A stretch of DNA of 64,000 nucleotides from Lepidodermella squamata (taxonomy: Eukaryota; Gastrotricha), in assembly GCA_047495785.1 (NCBI GenBank), contig JBLDXI010000015.1:1488001-1552000 (forward strand). The letters run 5' to 3'. The notes under the pieces were generated by a model. It searched no databases and was not told the DNA's origin. It saw nothing but the letters and a program-made list of their open reading frames with translations. A program made the translations under genes and the position numbers. Numbering within the stretch: position 1 is the first letter of the stretch; each line of letters starts with the position of its first letter. Of this stretch, positions 1 through 11,372 are shown piece by piece.

Positions 1-5
1 TTTAG

Positions 6-209
6 TTTGATTGCCCGCCAAGCGGTGCTGAAGAACATCTAGCTGTGGTGTTGAATGGGAAAATAGAGCGCTTGCCAAAAGCTTGTCCGGATTCCGACAT
101 TTGCCCTCTGACGAAAGTCTTTCAAGGATACCCTGAACTTCAAAAATGCGACTCTGCGGCAATTTGTCAATATAGAGATCATCCTAATCCCTATAGATCA
201 AGGAATTGA
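6..209 (+). CDS. MINPP1: MINPP-like histidine phosphatase, last exon only (partial, copy 1)
   Basis: This is the last exon of a gene whose body lies before the window. It begins after a TTTAG acceptor at 1-5 and reads FDCP... to a TGA at 207-209. The same exon, starting FDCPK at the same splice position, ends the two complete paralogs downstream. The spacing of its cysteines (ACPDSDICP, then KCDSAAIC) matches theirs, so the call rests on that comparison. It ends in a short polar tail (PYRSRN) and lacks the hydrophobic C-terminus of copies 2 and 3, which suggests this copy is secreted and not anchored. The partial state is due to the window edge, not to decay. Confidence 0.85.
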   Translation, partial: FDCPPSGAEEHLAVVLNGKIERLPKACPDSDICPLTKVFQGYPELQKCDSAAICQYRDHPNPYRSRN

Positions 210-694
210 AATCCTTAGGTCGAGTAGCATGATTCATATTATGGAGATCTCTTTTGATCCAACACATATCGTAGGTGCAGTTGAAAAGGTCGGATTTAGG
301 GGACAAGTATAAATCAGCATAGTTTTACGTAAACGCGAGGGAAAACTTGTTACCTTTTATTTCACATCGTGCAGACGTGAATAAACCTAAATTCGACTTT
401 TTCAACAGCGCTAAGATGTGATTCGTGCTGCTTATGTTTAAGTCCCATAGAAGATAACTGTACCGGTGCCAGAATTTAAAATAAATGTCTTAATTGAAAG
501 GAAAAGCGATTTTTATTTGGAAAAGCGATTGAGTATGTACTCATTTCACCTTCTAGCTGTTTTAAACTTCATATTAGTATAAGGTTATTAGGCTGCTGCT
601 TTTGTTTTCGACTCCTCATAATCAAGTATTTCCTTGTGTACTGCACTGTTAAAGATAAAAACTCGAGCTATTTTAACAATGCTTCATTCATTGT
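210..694. other. Intergenic spacer, nothing recognised
   Basis: This stretch lies between MINPP-like copies 1 and 2. I see no ORF with recognisable similarity, no inverted repeat and no RNA gene. It should hold the 3' UTR of copy 1 and the promoter of copy 2, but no clear signal for either was found. Confidence 0.5.
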
Positions 695-2394
695 ATGAGC
701 TCTTCATTAAAAATGCTGCTTCGCCTGTTCCTTTTAGAGATATTCATCAACAGCTTAAATTGTCGTTCCTTTTATTCATGGATGACCCCTTACAACACAT
801 CCCAGCCGATGGATTGGGATAACATTCTTCAAAATGTGCCTAAGCAGTGTTCTCTCAAGAACGTTCATTTTGTCGGACGCCATGGAACTAGGAGTCCATC
901 GCTTGGTCAAATCACTGCGGCCCTAAAAGTGGCTGAAAAGCTGAAGAACTATTTGAAAAACACTACCTTAGATAGCTCAAGGCCTGAGTATCAGCGAATT
1001 GATCGTTACTCAAGATGGAATGCCACTTTAAATGGAGGAGAAGTGATTCTAGAGAGGGGAGTGAATGAAATGCGCTATCTGGCTAAAAGTTACCATGCTT
1101 TATTCCAAAAGTATGGTTTGACAGGTATAAAACTTATTATTTGAGCAATCTGGTGATAATTTTTCGGATATAGGAGTCCTATCCTTTCAATCCACCTCAA
1201 CAGATAGAGCACTCAGTAGTTCTTCAGCCTTTCGCGAGCAATGGTATGATTTGCAACAAAAATCTGGCCCGTATGACGAAAATAAAACGCTTGAAGACTC
1301 ATCGAAAAAGTTCACAATACTTCAAAATGTTGCATATGACAATGTTTTATCTTACTTCACTAACTGCGAGCGTTACGTCAGAGAGATCAAGGATAATGCT
1401 ACAAGCAGGCCAGAATTTACAGGAATTTCATCTACGCCACGAGCCTTGGATATTGTGAAGTCTTTCAACAAGCGTTTTCTCGGCCAGGGTGATGAACCTT
1501 TGCTCAATTTCAGTATGTTCAACCTTATCACATCTTCCAGTTTGATAATTTCTCAATTCTAGATGAAATTTTCTCATTGTATTACATGGCGGGATATGAG
1601 CTAGCCTCAAAAGGCTCTTCAATCTTAGCCGACTTATTTCTGGAGTCCGATCTCGAATTTTTTGATTACGCTGATGATCTTGAGGTTAGGAATTATCATA
1701 CATAGGTGTTTAATCGCACCATTTCTCCAATATAGACCTGGTGGAAGTCGGCCTATGGCTATCAGCTGAACTACGACGCTTCATGTGCCCTTACCACCTC
1801 AATTTTTGAAATTTCGAGTTTGACTCGAACGATGCCGCGGGAATTTATTGGCCGTTTCCCCGGCATATTTCAGTTTACTCACTCAGAGGCTATTGTCCCT
1901 CTAATAGCCCGCCTAGGATTATTCAAAGACGAAATTCCACTCAAAGGCGATGCTTCATGGGATTTCATTCGGAACCGGCTGTTCCGATGCTCAGAATTGA
2001 CGCCTTTCGCTGCTAATATTGCTTTCCTTTTCGTAAGTTGATTGGTCGTTTTAAGGCATTAAAATTCATTCTTTTATTCTTTTAGTTTGATTGCCCGAAA
2101 AAAGGCCTAAACAATGGAGAAAACCTAGTCGTTTTAGTTAACGGAAAAGCGCAGCAACTAGCAAAAGCCTGTCCGAATTCTGACATATGCCCAACACTGG
2201 ATGTGTTTTTCAGCTATCCTGAGCTAGCAAACTGTGACTCTGCAGCCATTTGCCGCAACCAAACGAATTTAGCCGGTCCTTCTACACAGAAGAAATCATC
2301 TGGCGTCTCGCATTACGAAAAAATTTCTGCGGCTTTTTCGCTGGCCAGCATTGTTTACATTGTTTACGCCTACATTTTCTTCAAACATTCCTGA
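695..2394 (+). CDS. MINPP1: Multiple inositol polyphosphate phosphatase-like protein, copy 2
   Basis: Five exons are read: 695-1124, 1174-1512, 1563-1684, 1736-2032 and 2086-2394. They join in frame to 498 codons. Residues 7-22 form a hydrophobic signal-like segment, so M7 (position 713) is an alternative start. The histidine-phosphatase signature RHGTRSP lies at residues 62-68 and supplies the nucleophile histidine. The C-terminal proton-donor motif is HSE (about residues 346-348), where MINPP enzymes usually have HAE. A hydrophobic C-terminus (SLASIVYIVYAYIFF) suggests a membrane or GPI anchor. Family members remove phosphates from inositol polyphosphates in the secretory pathway or outside the cell; activity here is inferred. 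Intron positions match copy 3. A possible AATAAA signal lies near 2503. N-X-S/T sites are common, as expected of an exported protein. Confidence 0.88.
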
Positions 2395-2713
2395 GTTCAC
2401 AAAATTTCAAGTACTGCTTGCGCTGCATTGTTAACCGGTTGAATACCGTTATAAATTGGAAAAAAGTGGTGAAATGACAGCTTACAAGAAAGTCGTGGAG
2501 AAATAAAAGGAATGAAGTGTGAGTTAAGCTATGTATGTATCACGCTTGTGTTTGTTTTCTTCGCACTAGCCAAGATGGAACGCGGGTCACGTTTGGTGTA
2601 ATAGACCCTGCGCGCGAAAGAGTCTTGTTGAAAATGCGCGAGCAAATATTTGAAAAACCGCGCGGCCGATAAGTCGTGCTGTGTTAAGACAGTTAAATCT
2701 TGAACACGCTGAA

Positions 2714-4362
2714 ATGCTTGCGTACGCATTAATCTCATTCGCAGGCCTACTGCCTGCTGTTATCGCGCAGGATGTGCAATATTTGACATGGATGACCCCT
2801 TATAACACCTCCGCCCCAATGAATTGGGGCGCCATACTACGGAACATTCCAAATCAATGTTCCTTAAAGCATGTTCATTACGTTGGAAGACACGGCTCGA
2901 GAACGCCCTCATCAGGTCAAATCAATGATGTCTTCAAAGTTGCTGCAAAATTACGAGATTTCTTGGCTAACAGCTCCCTTCCGAGGACCAGCAGCTTGTA
3001 TCAGAGGATCGAGAATATCTCACGATGGAATACGACCCTTAAGGGAGGAGAAACCCTTCTAGATCGAGGGATGCAAGAAATGAGATATTTATCTTCAAAC
3101 TACTACAGCCTTTTTGAAAGATACAACCTGTCAGGCAAGATTTTACCTTTGCTTTGTCTATGCTTTAAGTTGTTCTTGATATAGGAAGCATCTTATTCGG
3201 TTCGTCAGACACACAGCGAGCGCTTAGCAGCTCAAACACTTTCCGCGACAGATGGTTGAATCTTAGTTCAGCTGACCCGAATGGCAGGAAGAAATATGTG
3301 GTTCTTCCTAACTTCCCGGATGACAATAGGCTCTATTACTTCTCAACATGCTCTCGATACGTCAATCAAATAAAGAACAACGCGTCAAGCCGACCTGAAT
3401 TCGCTAATATTCCAAAGACGCCCTACGCAGTCGATTTGGTTAGCAAGTTCAACCTGCGACTTTTCGATTCTTCACGAATTATCCTCAATTTCGGTGAGGC
3501 TTTGACAACAATGTGGCTTCCAATTTGTTCATGAGATTTTTCAGATGAAATATTCGCCCTTTATTACATGGCTGGCTATGAAAATGTTGCATTTGGCTCA
3601 TCTGATCTTCTGAGACTCTTCACAAGTACTGACATGGAGTTCTTAGATTATGCTGATGATCTTGAGGTTGAGGATCGAGTAGTAAAGAATGGTTGACTCA
3701 GCTTTTTATTTTCAGACGTGGTGGAAACAAGCCTATCCTTACCCTCTCAACTACGAGGCATCATGTGCTTTGACTAAATTCATCTTTGGACTGGCCCCGG
3801 TAGCAAAGTCTCGAGGCGGTGGCTCGAAAGCAGGATTCGCTGGAATCTTTCAATTCACTCATTCAGAAGCTTTAGTGCCAGTATTTACCAGGCTGAATCT
3901 CTTCAAGGATACGACGCCACTTCTGGGAAATGCCACATGGGCTGCTATTCGCAATCGCAAGTTCAAGGGATCAGAAATAACCCCGTTTGCCGCGAATATG
4001 GGTTTTCTATTTGTACGCTCATAATTCATACGCATTATTTATAGTGGTAATTAACATTTTCGGCCTATTTGCAGTTTGATTGCCCAAAAGCAAACAGTAC
4101 AGATCAGGAGCAAAGCTTGGTAGTCGTCGTGAACGGAAAAGTGCAGCGCCTGCCTGCTTGCCCGAACACAGACGCCTGCTCGATGGACCGAATTCGCGCC
4201 GACTACAACGCCACGACACAGTGCAACCCTACGCAGATTTGCGATGACCTTGCAACGAGAATGGCGATGATTGGAATGAATAAGATAAAAGCTGGATCGA
4301 GCATGCTTGTCTCAAATGCAAGCATTATTCTTATAATATTGGCAGGGCTCTTATCGATCTAA
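2714..4362 (+). CDS. MINPP1: Multiple inositol polyphosphate phosphatase-like protein, copy 3
   Basis: Five exons are read: 2714-3134, 3185-3493, 3545-3666, 3716-4012 and 4075-4362. They join to 478 codons. The chosen start M2714 opens directly on a signal peptide (LAYALISFAGLLPAVIAQ); an in-frame upstream codon at 2681 would add 11 polar residues. RHGSRTP lies at residues 59-65 and HSE at about 333-335. A conserved THSEALVP block precedes a MINPP-like stretch with FKDTTPL. The C-terminus ends in a hydrophobic run (ASIILIILAGLL) like a GPI-anchor signal. Intron 1 begins with GC (GCAAG) where copy 2 has GT. The third and fourth exons equal those of copy 2 in length. A polyadenylation signal AATAAA lies near 4420. 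Confidence 0.88.
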
Positions 4363-4583
4363 ATCTGCCTGGACATTGTAAGGAAAACTTTTATCATACG
4401 TGAAAATTTGAGTTTTGGAATAAAGTTTTGTTGTTTAAGCTAAGTCTTTGACTTCCCAATTTAACTACGAACGGTCTTTATTCAAGAAAAAGCTTTCAAT
4501 TCTCATAGAACTTGAAAATGCAGATAAATCATAGGAAAGTATCACCGAATAGAATAGAAGGCACATTTGGTCAAGGTTCAATC

Positions 4584-5827
4584 TCAATCATCGTCGTCGT
4601 CGTCATCTTTCGGAGGTGCTGGTTTCTTCTTGCCAGCCGATTTCTCGCGGGTCTTAGCAGACAAAACACCAACAGCCTCGTCGTCACTGTCGTCCGGCTT
4701 CTTCGGCGGGGGTTCATCATCTTCGTCCTCGTCATCTGACACATCCTCAGGCAGAACAGCACCGGGCGATGGGACGCGCGCGGGCTTAGCCGAAGCGAGG
4801 CGAGCTGGCGCTGCTGGTGGGGCGACGTCAACTTTAGAAGTAACACCCAAATCCATCATAAACATTCCATCATCATCATCGTCATCTACGGGCAGAGGCG
4901 GCCGAGCTGGGACTTGTTTCGCAACAACCGGAACTACGGGTTTAGGCGGGGGAGATGCTGGTTTGGGCGGGGGTGGCGCAGCAGGCTTCACGACAGGCTC
5001 CGGCTTCTTTACCGGGTCCTCGCCGACCACATTCAAAGCCTTGAAAACAAAAGGCTTAGGCTCTGGCGGAGGAGGTGGTGCGTCGTCGAAAATCTTCGTG
5101 AAAACAGGCTCCTTCTTAACATCAGCCGCCGTGGCCTGAACTGCGGTAACGGCGGGCTCTTCCTCCTCCTCATCTTCTGGGTCATTGAGGAAGTCCCAGC
5201 GATAAGGAACCCGGTAGCCACGCATGTATGGCCACTCTGGTTGGATGTTGCGTTTTATGCCCCTTGGATGGTGTCGCATAGGTCTGTTCAGTCTTCGCAG
5301 CCACCACTCGAGTTTCTCATCTTCCTCAACAGGCTCAGGGTCCTTTTCATCTGCCTCTCGTAGCAAACGTTCAGCTTCCTCCTAAAATGGGAAAATGTTA
5401 TGGGATGCAAGCTAAGTTTTGATTAACTCACGGCTTCCTCCTTAAGACGTTGATCCAATCTCTTTTTCCTCAACTTATCACAAAAATCGCGCTGACGCCT
5501 CGCAGCTCGGTAGAACAGAATCGAGCGACCTACAATGAAGGCAATTAGCGACCCTCCGTATACCAGGGCGAAAAGCGGCCATAGAACAGTTTCGCCGAGT
5601 AAGAACATGTTCTTGAAGTAGTAATCGAATTGGTCATAAAGGTAGTTCTTTTGACCAGCCAAGGTTGTAGTTATGACTTTTTCGGGATCTTGCGTGAGGA
5701 ATGTAACTCCTGTCGCGCTGTTTGGGGTTAAGGCAGCCGCTAGGGTAGTGCTAAGCGTTGTAGCAGTTGATGCGGTTGTTGTGTTAGCCGCTGTGGTCGT
5801 AATCGCGGCCGTTGTAGTGGCCGCCAT
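4584..5827 (-). CDS. Single-pass membrane protein with Pro/Asp-rich tail, function unknown
   Basis: Two exons (5827-5432, then 5381-4584) are split by a 50-base intron and give 397 residues. I do not recognise a family. Residues 1-40 are almost all Ala and Thr, a likely heavily O-glycosylated outer segment without a clear signal peptide. One membrane span covers about residues 81-106 (WPLFALVYGGSLIAFIVG). It is followed by a basic juxtamembrane run (RAARRQRDFCDKLRKKR), so a type III or reverse-signal topology with the long C-terminus in the cytosol is likely. The tail holds EEEEE, PPPPPEP, several KP/PP blocks, DDDDDD and a final run of seven Asp. A motif-like conserved-looking block (EWWLRRLNRPMRHHPRG) sits just after the splice. 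The Ser/Gly-rich open frame on the plus strand here is its antisense shadow. Confidence 0.75.
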
Positions 5828-6549
5828 TGCTTCACGTGCTAAACGTCAAATGGATGTAAAATAAGTCGCTCTTTTCTAGCTTGCTCGACTAATCGAATAG
5901 AGAATGAGCAAAGAACGTTTGCGAATAATAAACAAGCAGATGCGAACGGAAAATACGCGTTTCTGATATTGATTTTAGATACAGCAGCCCTGCCGCGGGT
6001 ATTGACGCGATGTTTTGGCAATGAGGTAGCCAGTTGCCAAGACTGAGTTCGGTCGATAACGCTGCGCTACCGCTACCGCTGTCTTTAGGTTGAAATCCGT
6101 CTTTTGTCTTTCGTTCGTTCAAATGTATGGATGGCGTCACAATTGAAATTGAGAAATTGAAAAATGCGATTTGTCAATCAATTATTTTTCTGCACCGGCC
6201 TGGTTTAAAAGGCTCTCATCTCTCACTCAATTAATTCAGATTGTAATGTTAATTCAGTCGAATTTAAAGGGAGAAAGCACTCGTTTTGCTTTACAAACTG
6301 GATGTTTGGCCGCTGATTAGGCAGAATCATGAGAAATAAAAATAACCTCATGGGTATTTATCCTTAACCAGCACGGGAAATGAAATCATTCAGTCATGCT
6401 TATCGATGATTCAAATTGGCTCAAAATCAAGATCTTGATTTATCAAGGCAGACATCAGCATCGAGCCATAATTGCTTTCACTCAAATTATGGAAGCGATT
6501 TGTTGAGGAGATTCAGTTAATTTTTTATTCCATTAAAAGAGAAAACAAT
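5828..6549. other. Shared upstream region of two divergent genes
   Basis: This 720-base stretch separates the start codons of the membrane-protein gene (minus) and GPCR 1 (plus). It must carry both promoters. I see short AT-rich blocks and one TTTAAAAGG at about 6203 but cannot assign a promoter. No coding or repeat signal was found. Confidence 0.4.
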
Positions 6550-8494
6550 ATGGATACATTCCTTACTGTTGGCGAGCTTTACAGCTTGAATGAGACTGTT
6601 TATGGCCTTGCGCCTACTGTGATTATGGCAGACAACACATCCAACAGCACATATCGGGATAAGCTTGTCCAAACGGCACTCTTTTTCCAGATATTTCATC
6701 ACATTCAGGAAAAAGGGCGAGACAACGTGTGCTGGCTACGCAGTCCTTTCAATTCAACAAGATTCTCGAAGGGCTACTCACCCCCACATAGCATCCAAAG
6801 AAATTTGTGGACTGATAATGTCCCAGATGGCTGCTATTCCATTCTTGAAGTGGTTTATAATTGCTTTTGCACAACGTATGACAAACTTGGGTGTGAGATG
6901 AACGATACAATGGACAGGTGTCCATACTGGTTTCTGCAAGTTCCGAAAGGCCTGGTGAATCCATGGCCAATGGCCTGGCAAATGAAGGCTGCCGCTGGTT
7001 TATACATCATCACAACGCCATGTTCTTTCTTTCGTAAGTTGTCGCAAGAATTATTACCTAAATATCAGTTTTTCTATAGTCAGTGGCATTGCTATCCTGA
7101 CATGGCTGCGCAATCCTCAGCTTCAAACTGTGACAAATATATTTGTAATAAATTTGATCTCAGCAAACCTAGGAGTGGCTGTAATAAGGTTGCCGGTTGA
7201 AGTAGGAAATTCAATGCGATTACTGGCCAAAATAGTCATTTGCACTTTTTCAGGCATATAAAATTCTTGCCGAATTGGGCGATGCTATCCCATGGACCAT
7301 ATACGAGCCGATATGGCTGTCTGACATTATCTGTAAGCTGTTCTCAGTCGCCCCAACTCTTGTGATGGTAGTCTCCGTTAACATGCTGGCTCTCATCGGC
7401 TACGAGCGATATCAGGCTATCTGCAATCCTTTGAGAAGTCAACGCCAGCTTTCTCGCAAGCGGGCTTACAAGCTGATTGCAATCGTATGGATTTGGTCCC
7501 TGATTGCCTGCATCCCAACAATGCTGTTTTACGTAAAATTTATTTACATATTAGGGGTGAAAAAGGGGGCTCGCGTGGCCTTTAAAAGGGTCACCTTTAG
7601 CTCTCAAAGCCTGTATTTTCTCAGAATCGAAAGTTCAGGTCGGAATGAGGCTTAGGCTATGCTCTCCGTAGAATACGTGTTCGACGGGACTCAATGTTAT
7701 TCGATCTAATGTCTGTGTTTATTCCCAGTCGCTTCGTTTAGGAGCTCCGGTGCAGACGTATCAACTGTTCTGTGGGGAGGTTTACGATCCTCTTCTCAGT
7801 GAAATGAGTACGCAAAGCATTATTACCGCAAGAACGGCTAATAAGGTCACGTTTGGCCTGACTCAATTCTTCCTGCCTGCATTTGCTCTTTGCGTCGTTT
7901 ACGGCAAAATTCTCATCACGCTGAGACAACGGTTGAACCAATACAAAACTATGGCTGGCGCAATGCGAACCGATGAACAATCGGACAATAACACGTAAGG
8001 ATTCAATATCTTTAGAAAAGCCTTTTCATCCTGGTAAAGTTTCTAGGATTAACGCTTCCGCTCTTCAGCGAGAAGCTAAAATGAGGGAGAAAGCGGTTCG
8101 GCAAACTAGGCGAGCGACTTTAACCTGTTTTTATTGCCTCGCAGCGTTCGTATTGTTATGGCTACCGTATGAAGGTGCCGAGATACTCTTCGCCCTTCAG
8201 TTTTACTCCCCTGGGCTGATGCAGTTTCTCTACTACTCGCAACTGGACGATTCGACAGCTCTTTACAATGCCATCGCAATGACATTTTCGTTCTTCTCCC
8301 CGCTGATTTACTGCGGTAATAATCGCCAATGGATGGCTTCTATTAGGCGGATGTTCTGCTGCTGTGAACGCTTTGGTTATTGTGAGCGCCCGATTCAGGA
8401 TTCGACTGAGACTCGGGAAACTTCTACGAACTCGGCATCGGGCAATCAACCGGGCAATGCCACGAACTTGGCGGAATTTTCTCTCGGTGAATAA
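6550..8494 (+). CDS. Rhodopsin-type GPCR, probably neuropeptide/peptide receptor (GPCR 1)
   Basis: Five exons (6550-7033, 7080-7201, 7254-7532, 7729-7994, 8047-8494) join in frame to 532 residues. The start is the first in-frame ATG. A long N-terminal ectodomain of roughly 150 residues carries several N-X-S/T sites and many cysteines. TM1 straddles the first splice. TM2 contains the family's N-L-S-A-N-L pattern. TM3 ends in ERYQAICNPL, a variant of the DRY motif. TM6 holds the FVLLWLPYE core (W-L-P in place of C-W-x-P). TM7 ends FFSPLIYCGNN, with S in place of the first residue of N/DPxxY, and is followed by a Cys cluster (MFCCCERFGYC) suited to palmitoylation. The ligand is unknown. The large ectodomain is unusual for small-peptide receptors. 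An ATAAAA-type signal follows near 8620. Confidence 0.8.
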
Positions 8495-8628
8495 CAGGAT
8501 GAAAAACCATTTTTATTCCATTGTTGTCTTCGCCAATATTTGCTTCACGTATATTAGGTATATATTGTCAATACGCCATACATCCAGCTAGCGTTTTGCT
8601 AAGCTTGTTGCCAAGTTCTAATAAAATA

Positions 8629-9116
8629 CAGTGCACCTTCTTTATAACGAACCACTACGGTGCCACCTAAAAAAGTTCGCTATAAGCGAAGTTCGTTACA
8701 AACGAAGTAGAGAAATTTAAAAAGTTTTTGGAACATCCCAATTTTCAGGATGGCTCGGCTTAAGAAGGGTCAGAAATAGAGTCTAAATGCTCATACAAGA
8801 GCTCGTCGAGTTCTTTCTTCTTCAGTAGCATGATTAAATCGTAATGGATCATAAAATTGAATCCCCAAAATAGATGAAATACGTGAAATTTGCGAGTATA
8901 AGCGCGCGCGAGACCCAAGTTCGCTATAAAACAATGTAAATATCATGCGTAAAGCTGCCGCCGAGCCACTCAGAATCGTTCGTTATAGCCAAAAGTTCGC
9001 TATAAACGAGGTTGGCAACATGTAAAAGTGCGCCGTTTGGCTCGTGCCACTCATTTTTGTTCGTTATAGTCGAAGTTTGCTATAAGACCGGTTCGTTATA
9101 ACAAAGGTGCACTGTA
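8629..9116. mobile_element. pogo/Tigger-like MITE, 488 bp
   Basis: The element starts CAGTGCACCTT and ends AAGGTGCACTG, with TA on both outer sides (8627-8628 and 9117-9118). The inverted ends continue into TTATAACGAAC and GTTCGTTATAA. The interior repeats a GTTCGCTATAA/GTTCGTTATAG module at least five times (about 8677, 8920, 8978, 8995 and 9060). TA duplications and CAGT...TAACGAAC termini are typical of the pogo/Tigger branch of Tc1/mariner. No transposase is present, so it is non-autonomous. Confidence 0.85.
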
Positions 9117-9302
9117 TGCGTAATGTTTTTTGCATTGCATTTTTTCAACAACTTCATAATCATGAGCATTTTCTGATCCGATACGGCTTTTTAAATTTGT
9201 TAGTGATCTGTGTCAACTTTATGAAGCCTCACGTTTCGGATAGTCGTAGAATGTTTTTCCATACCCTAGACTTTGATAAATAAAAATTACACTTTGATAA
9301 AA

Positions 9303-9440
9303 CTAGCTTTAAAAGGGGCACCTCAGCTCCCTTGGGGAAAACTCAGCTGGCAGCTTTTCGAAGACCTTGTGAAAGGCCTCCCAAAAAGCTACCAGCCAGC
9401 TTTCCCCGCAGGGGGCCGAGGTGCCCCTCCAAAAAGCTAG
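9303..9440. repeat. Fold-back palindrome, ~138 bp
   Basis: Two arms of about 60 bases face each other. CTAGCTTTAAAAGGGGCACC at 9303 pairs with GGTGCCCCTCCAAAAAGCTAG ending at 9440, and the inner arms also pair imperfectly (CAGCTGGCAGCTTTTCG against AAAAAGCTACCAGCCAGC). The arms differ at several sites, so this is not a recent insertion. No target duplication was evident. Confidence 0.75.
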
Positions 9441-11138
9441 CTTCATCGCGGTAAACAGAGCAGCTAAATTAGCGCTAAGAGATCGGTCCAACATCGGCTA
9501 TTACTACTGCATCGACTTCCAGCTCGCAAGCCAGGTCAGGTTCCATCTCAGGTTCTCAGGTTCAGGTTCATCTCAGGAACATCAGCTTCAGCTGCTTCTA
9601 ACTCGCCGGGTGAGGCCTCCTTGCTTCCGATGGACAACAGAAAGACACCAGCCGCCAATCTCGTCGCCCAAAGATGATGCAGTTGATGAAGCTGGCCCTT
9701 CAAAGCGTCGTTGCAACACCGAACCCGACGCTGGAAATTTGACGCTGGGCCGTTCTAGTTACAACTGCGACAAACCTACGCTTTATGGCGCTAAACACCA
9801 TACTGCGAAGCCTGCACCGATATCGTCGTTGCCGATCTTTGCGAAAAGTTGTGGGTGAAACTCCCTGTCTCAAGCATTCGGCCGGGTGGGTACGACAACA
9901 AAAAATTCAAAATTACAAATAACAATTAACAAAAAACAAATAATAACAAATAACAAATAATAGTATCACAGTATCACAGATATCACAGAAATTGGATTCA
10001 GTTTTCGAATGATTTCAAAGACAAATATTTTAAATAAATATCTTACATGGGTATGAGCTTTGTTACTTGACTGAATCCATCAGGGCGACACGGCTGGCAT
10101 GGTAATTTTTGGCAAAAATCCCGAAAACAAGAGGCACCGCCACGCCGTCCTTGTTAATTCCGGTCACGGTATTGACGAACCAGGCAGAAGAATGGGCAAG
10201 AAATAAGAAATAACTAACATCGTGACGTTAGCAATCGGAAATTGTATCCGTGACCTGAAGACATCTGGTACATCCGTCGGGCAATTTGGGCAAAGATGTC
10301 TTTGTGAGAAGTTTTATTTGGTTTTGTGCAAATTTTTAGACGACTTTTACTGTATTGGCTTTGCACTTATCACCAGCTGAACATCTAAAAGAAAGAATCT
10401 ACATCGGGAATAGTAATCTAAACTGTAGAACGTACGAGACTAGTACGTATTCACCATTTTACTGCTTTTTACAGATGAAAAATTGTCAATTTGCGGGTGA
10501 TCATCGACATAATTTTGGGCGAAATCTCCAAGTGATGCACCAATAGGGAAAGATGCAATATCGTCAAACTGAATAGCACGTCCGCCTTTCGCCTGCAGCA
10601 ATGCTGTCGAAAATTGATTGCTCGTCGACAATATAGATGACACTAGGAAGGACTGTCAACACGCTTCAATAGCACACGCTTCAGGTAAATGTAATGGCAT
10701 GCAACGACTACTCTCACATAAATGAAGTTTTCAAGTAGAAGAACTGCCTCGCACCAAGCTACTTTCAGTGTCCACACAGGTAATAATAGAGAAAAACATT
10801 AAAACTCTGTATAGATCCCAAAAGCGCATGGGGTTGTGTGGCTGTATGACACCTTGCATTCTCAACCCTAAGAAGAGCGTGATTAAATAACCAGATGGCT
10901 CAATGCTGTGGTTTCATGGAGTACGCGAGTAATGGATGGATGGATTTGATCTGGTGATTTAACAGGGCCTGGGATGAAGAGTTTGAGACCTGTCACCGAT
11001 AATTCAGCGTTAGGCGCGGAGTGACACAAAGGGATACGAAAATAAATTATAAAGACAGATCTATGATATATTTGGTCCGGATTCAGACACCTGCTCGATG
11101 AATGGAGACTCGGTAGTTGCTATGGACGCAAATATATA
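9441..11138. other. Intergenic, low-complexity and possible transposase scrap
   Basis: An open frame at 9421-9858 (145 codons) has no recognisable domain. A low-complexity A-rich tract of AACAAAT/AATAACAA units runs from about 9900 to 9963, followed by three TATCACAG repeats to 9990. On the minus strand about 40 codons near 10065-10190 read like transposase sequence (WFVNTVTG, then VAVPLVFGIFAKNY) and end at a stop; a link to MULE-type transposases is only a guess. No intact gene was found. Confidence 0.4.
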
Positions 11139-11372
11139 TACACTTAGCAAAAAAAGTCCGGTCCCTCCGCCTCCCATAAAAATTCCTGCTGTGAAAAACT
11201 GTTAAAAATAAATTATTTAACTAAAATAATATAATTTTTGTGATAAATTTTAATTTTTATTATCAATTCTCCAATTTATTTTTTATTTTATTGCAAAGTT
11301 TTGCCGCAGGCGATTTGAGGGAAAATTGATTTCAAGTTGCGGGTTAACGCGCGCTCCGGGGGCTCTCATTGT

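Noticed and set aside
4567-5139. 190-codon Ser/Gly-rich frame on the plus strand
   Set aside because: It is the antisense of the Asp/Pro/Ser codons of the minus-strand membrane protein, which has a proper start, intron and stop.
7533-7655. Continuation of GPCR 1 exon 3 as coding (VKFIYILGVKKG...)
   Set aside because: A GTAAAA donor at 7533 and a CCCAG acceptor at 7728 keep the frame and restore the normal second extracellular loop; the readthrough frame ends soon after.
7995-8016. 21-base intron in GPCR 1 using the first downstream TTTAG
   Set aside because: It is too short to splice. The TTCTAG at 8046 gives a 52-base intron in the right phase.
10065-10190. MULE-type transposase fragment
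   Set aside because: Only about 40 codons resemble it and the key residues cannot be placed.
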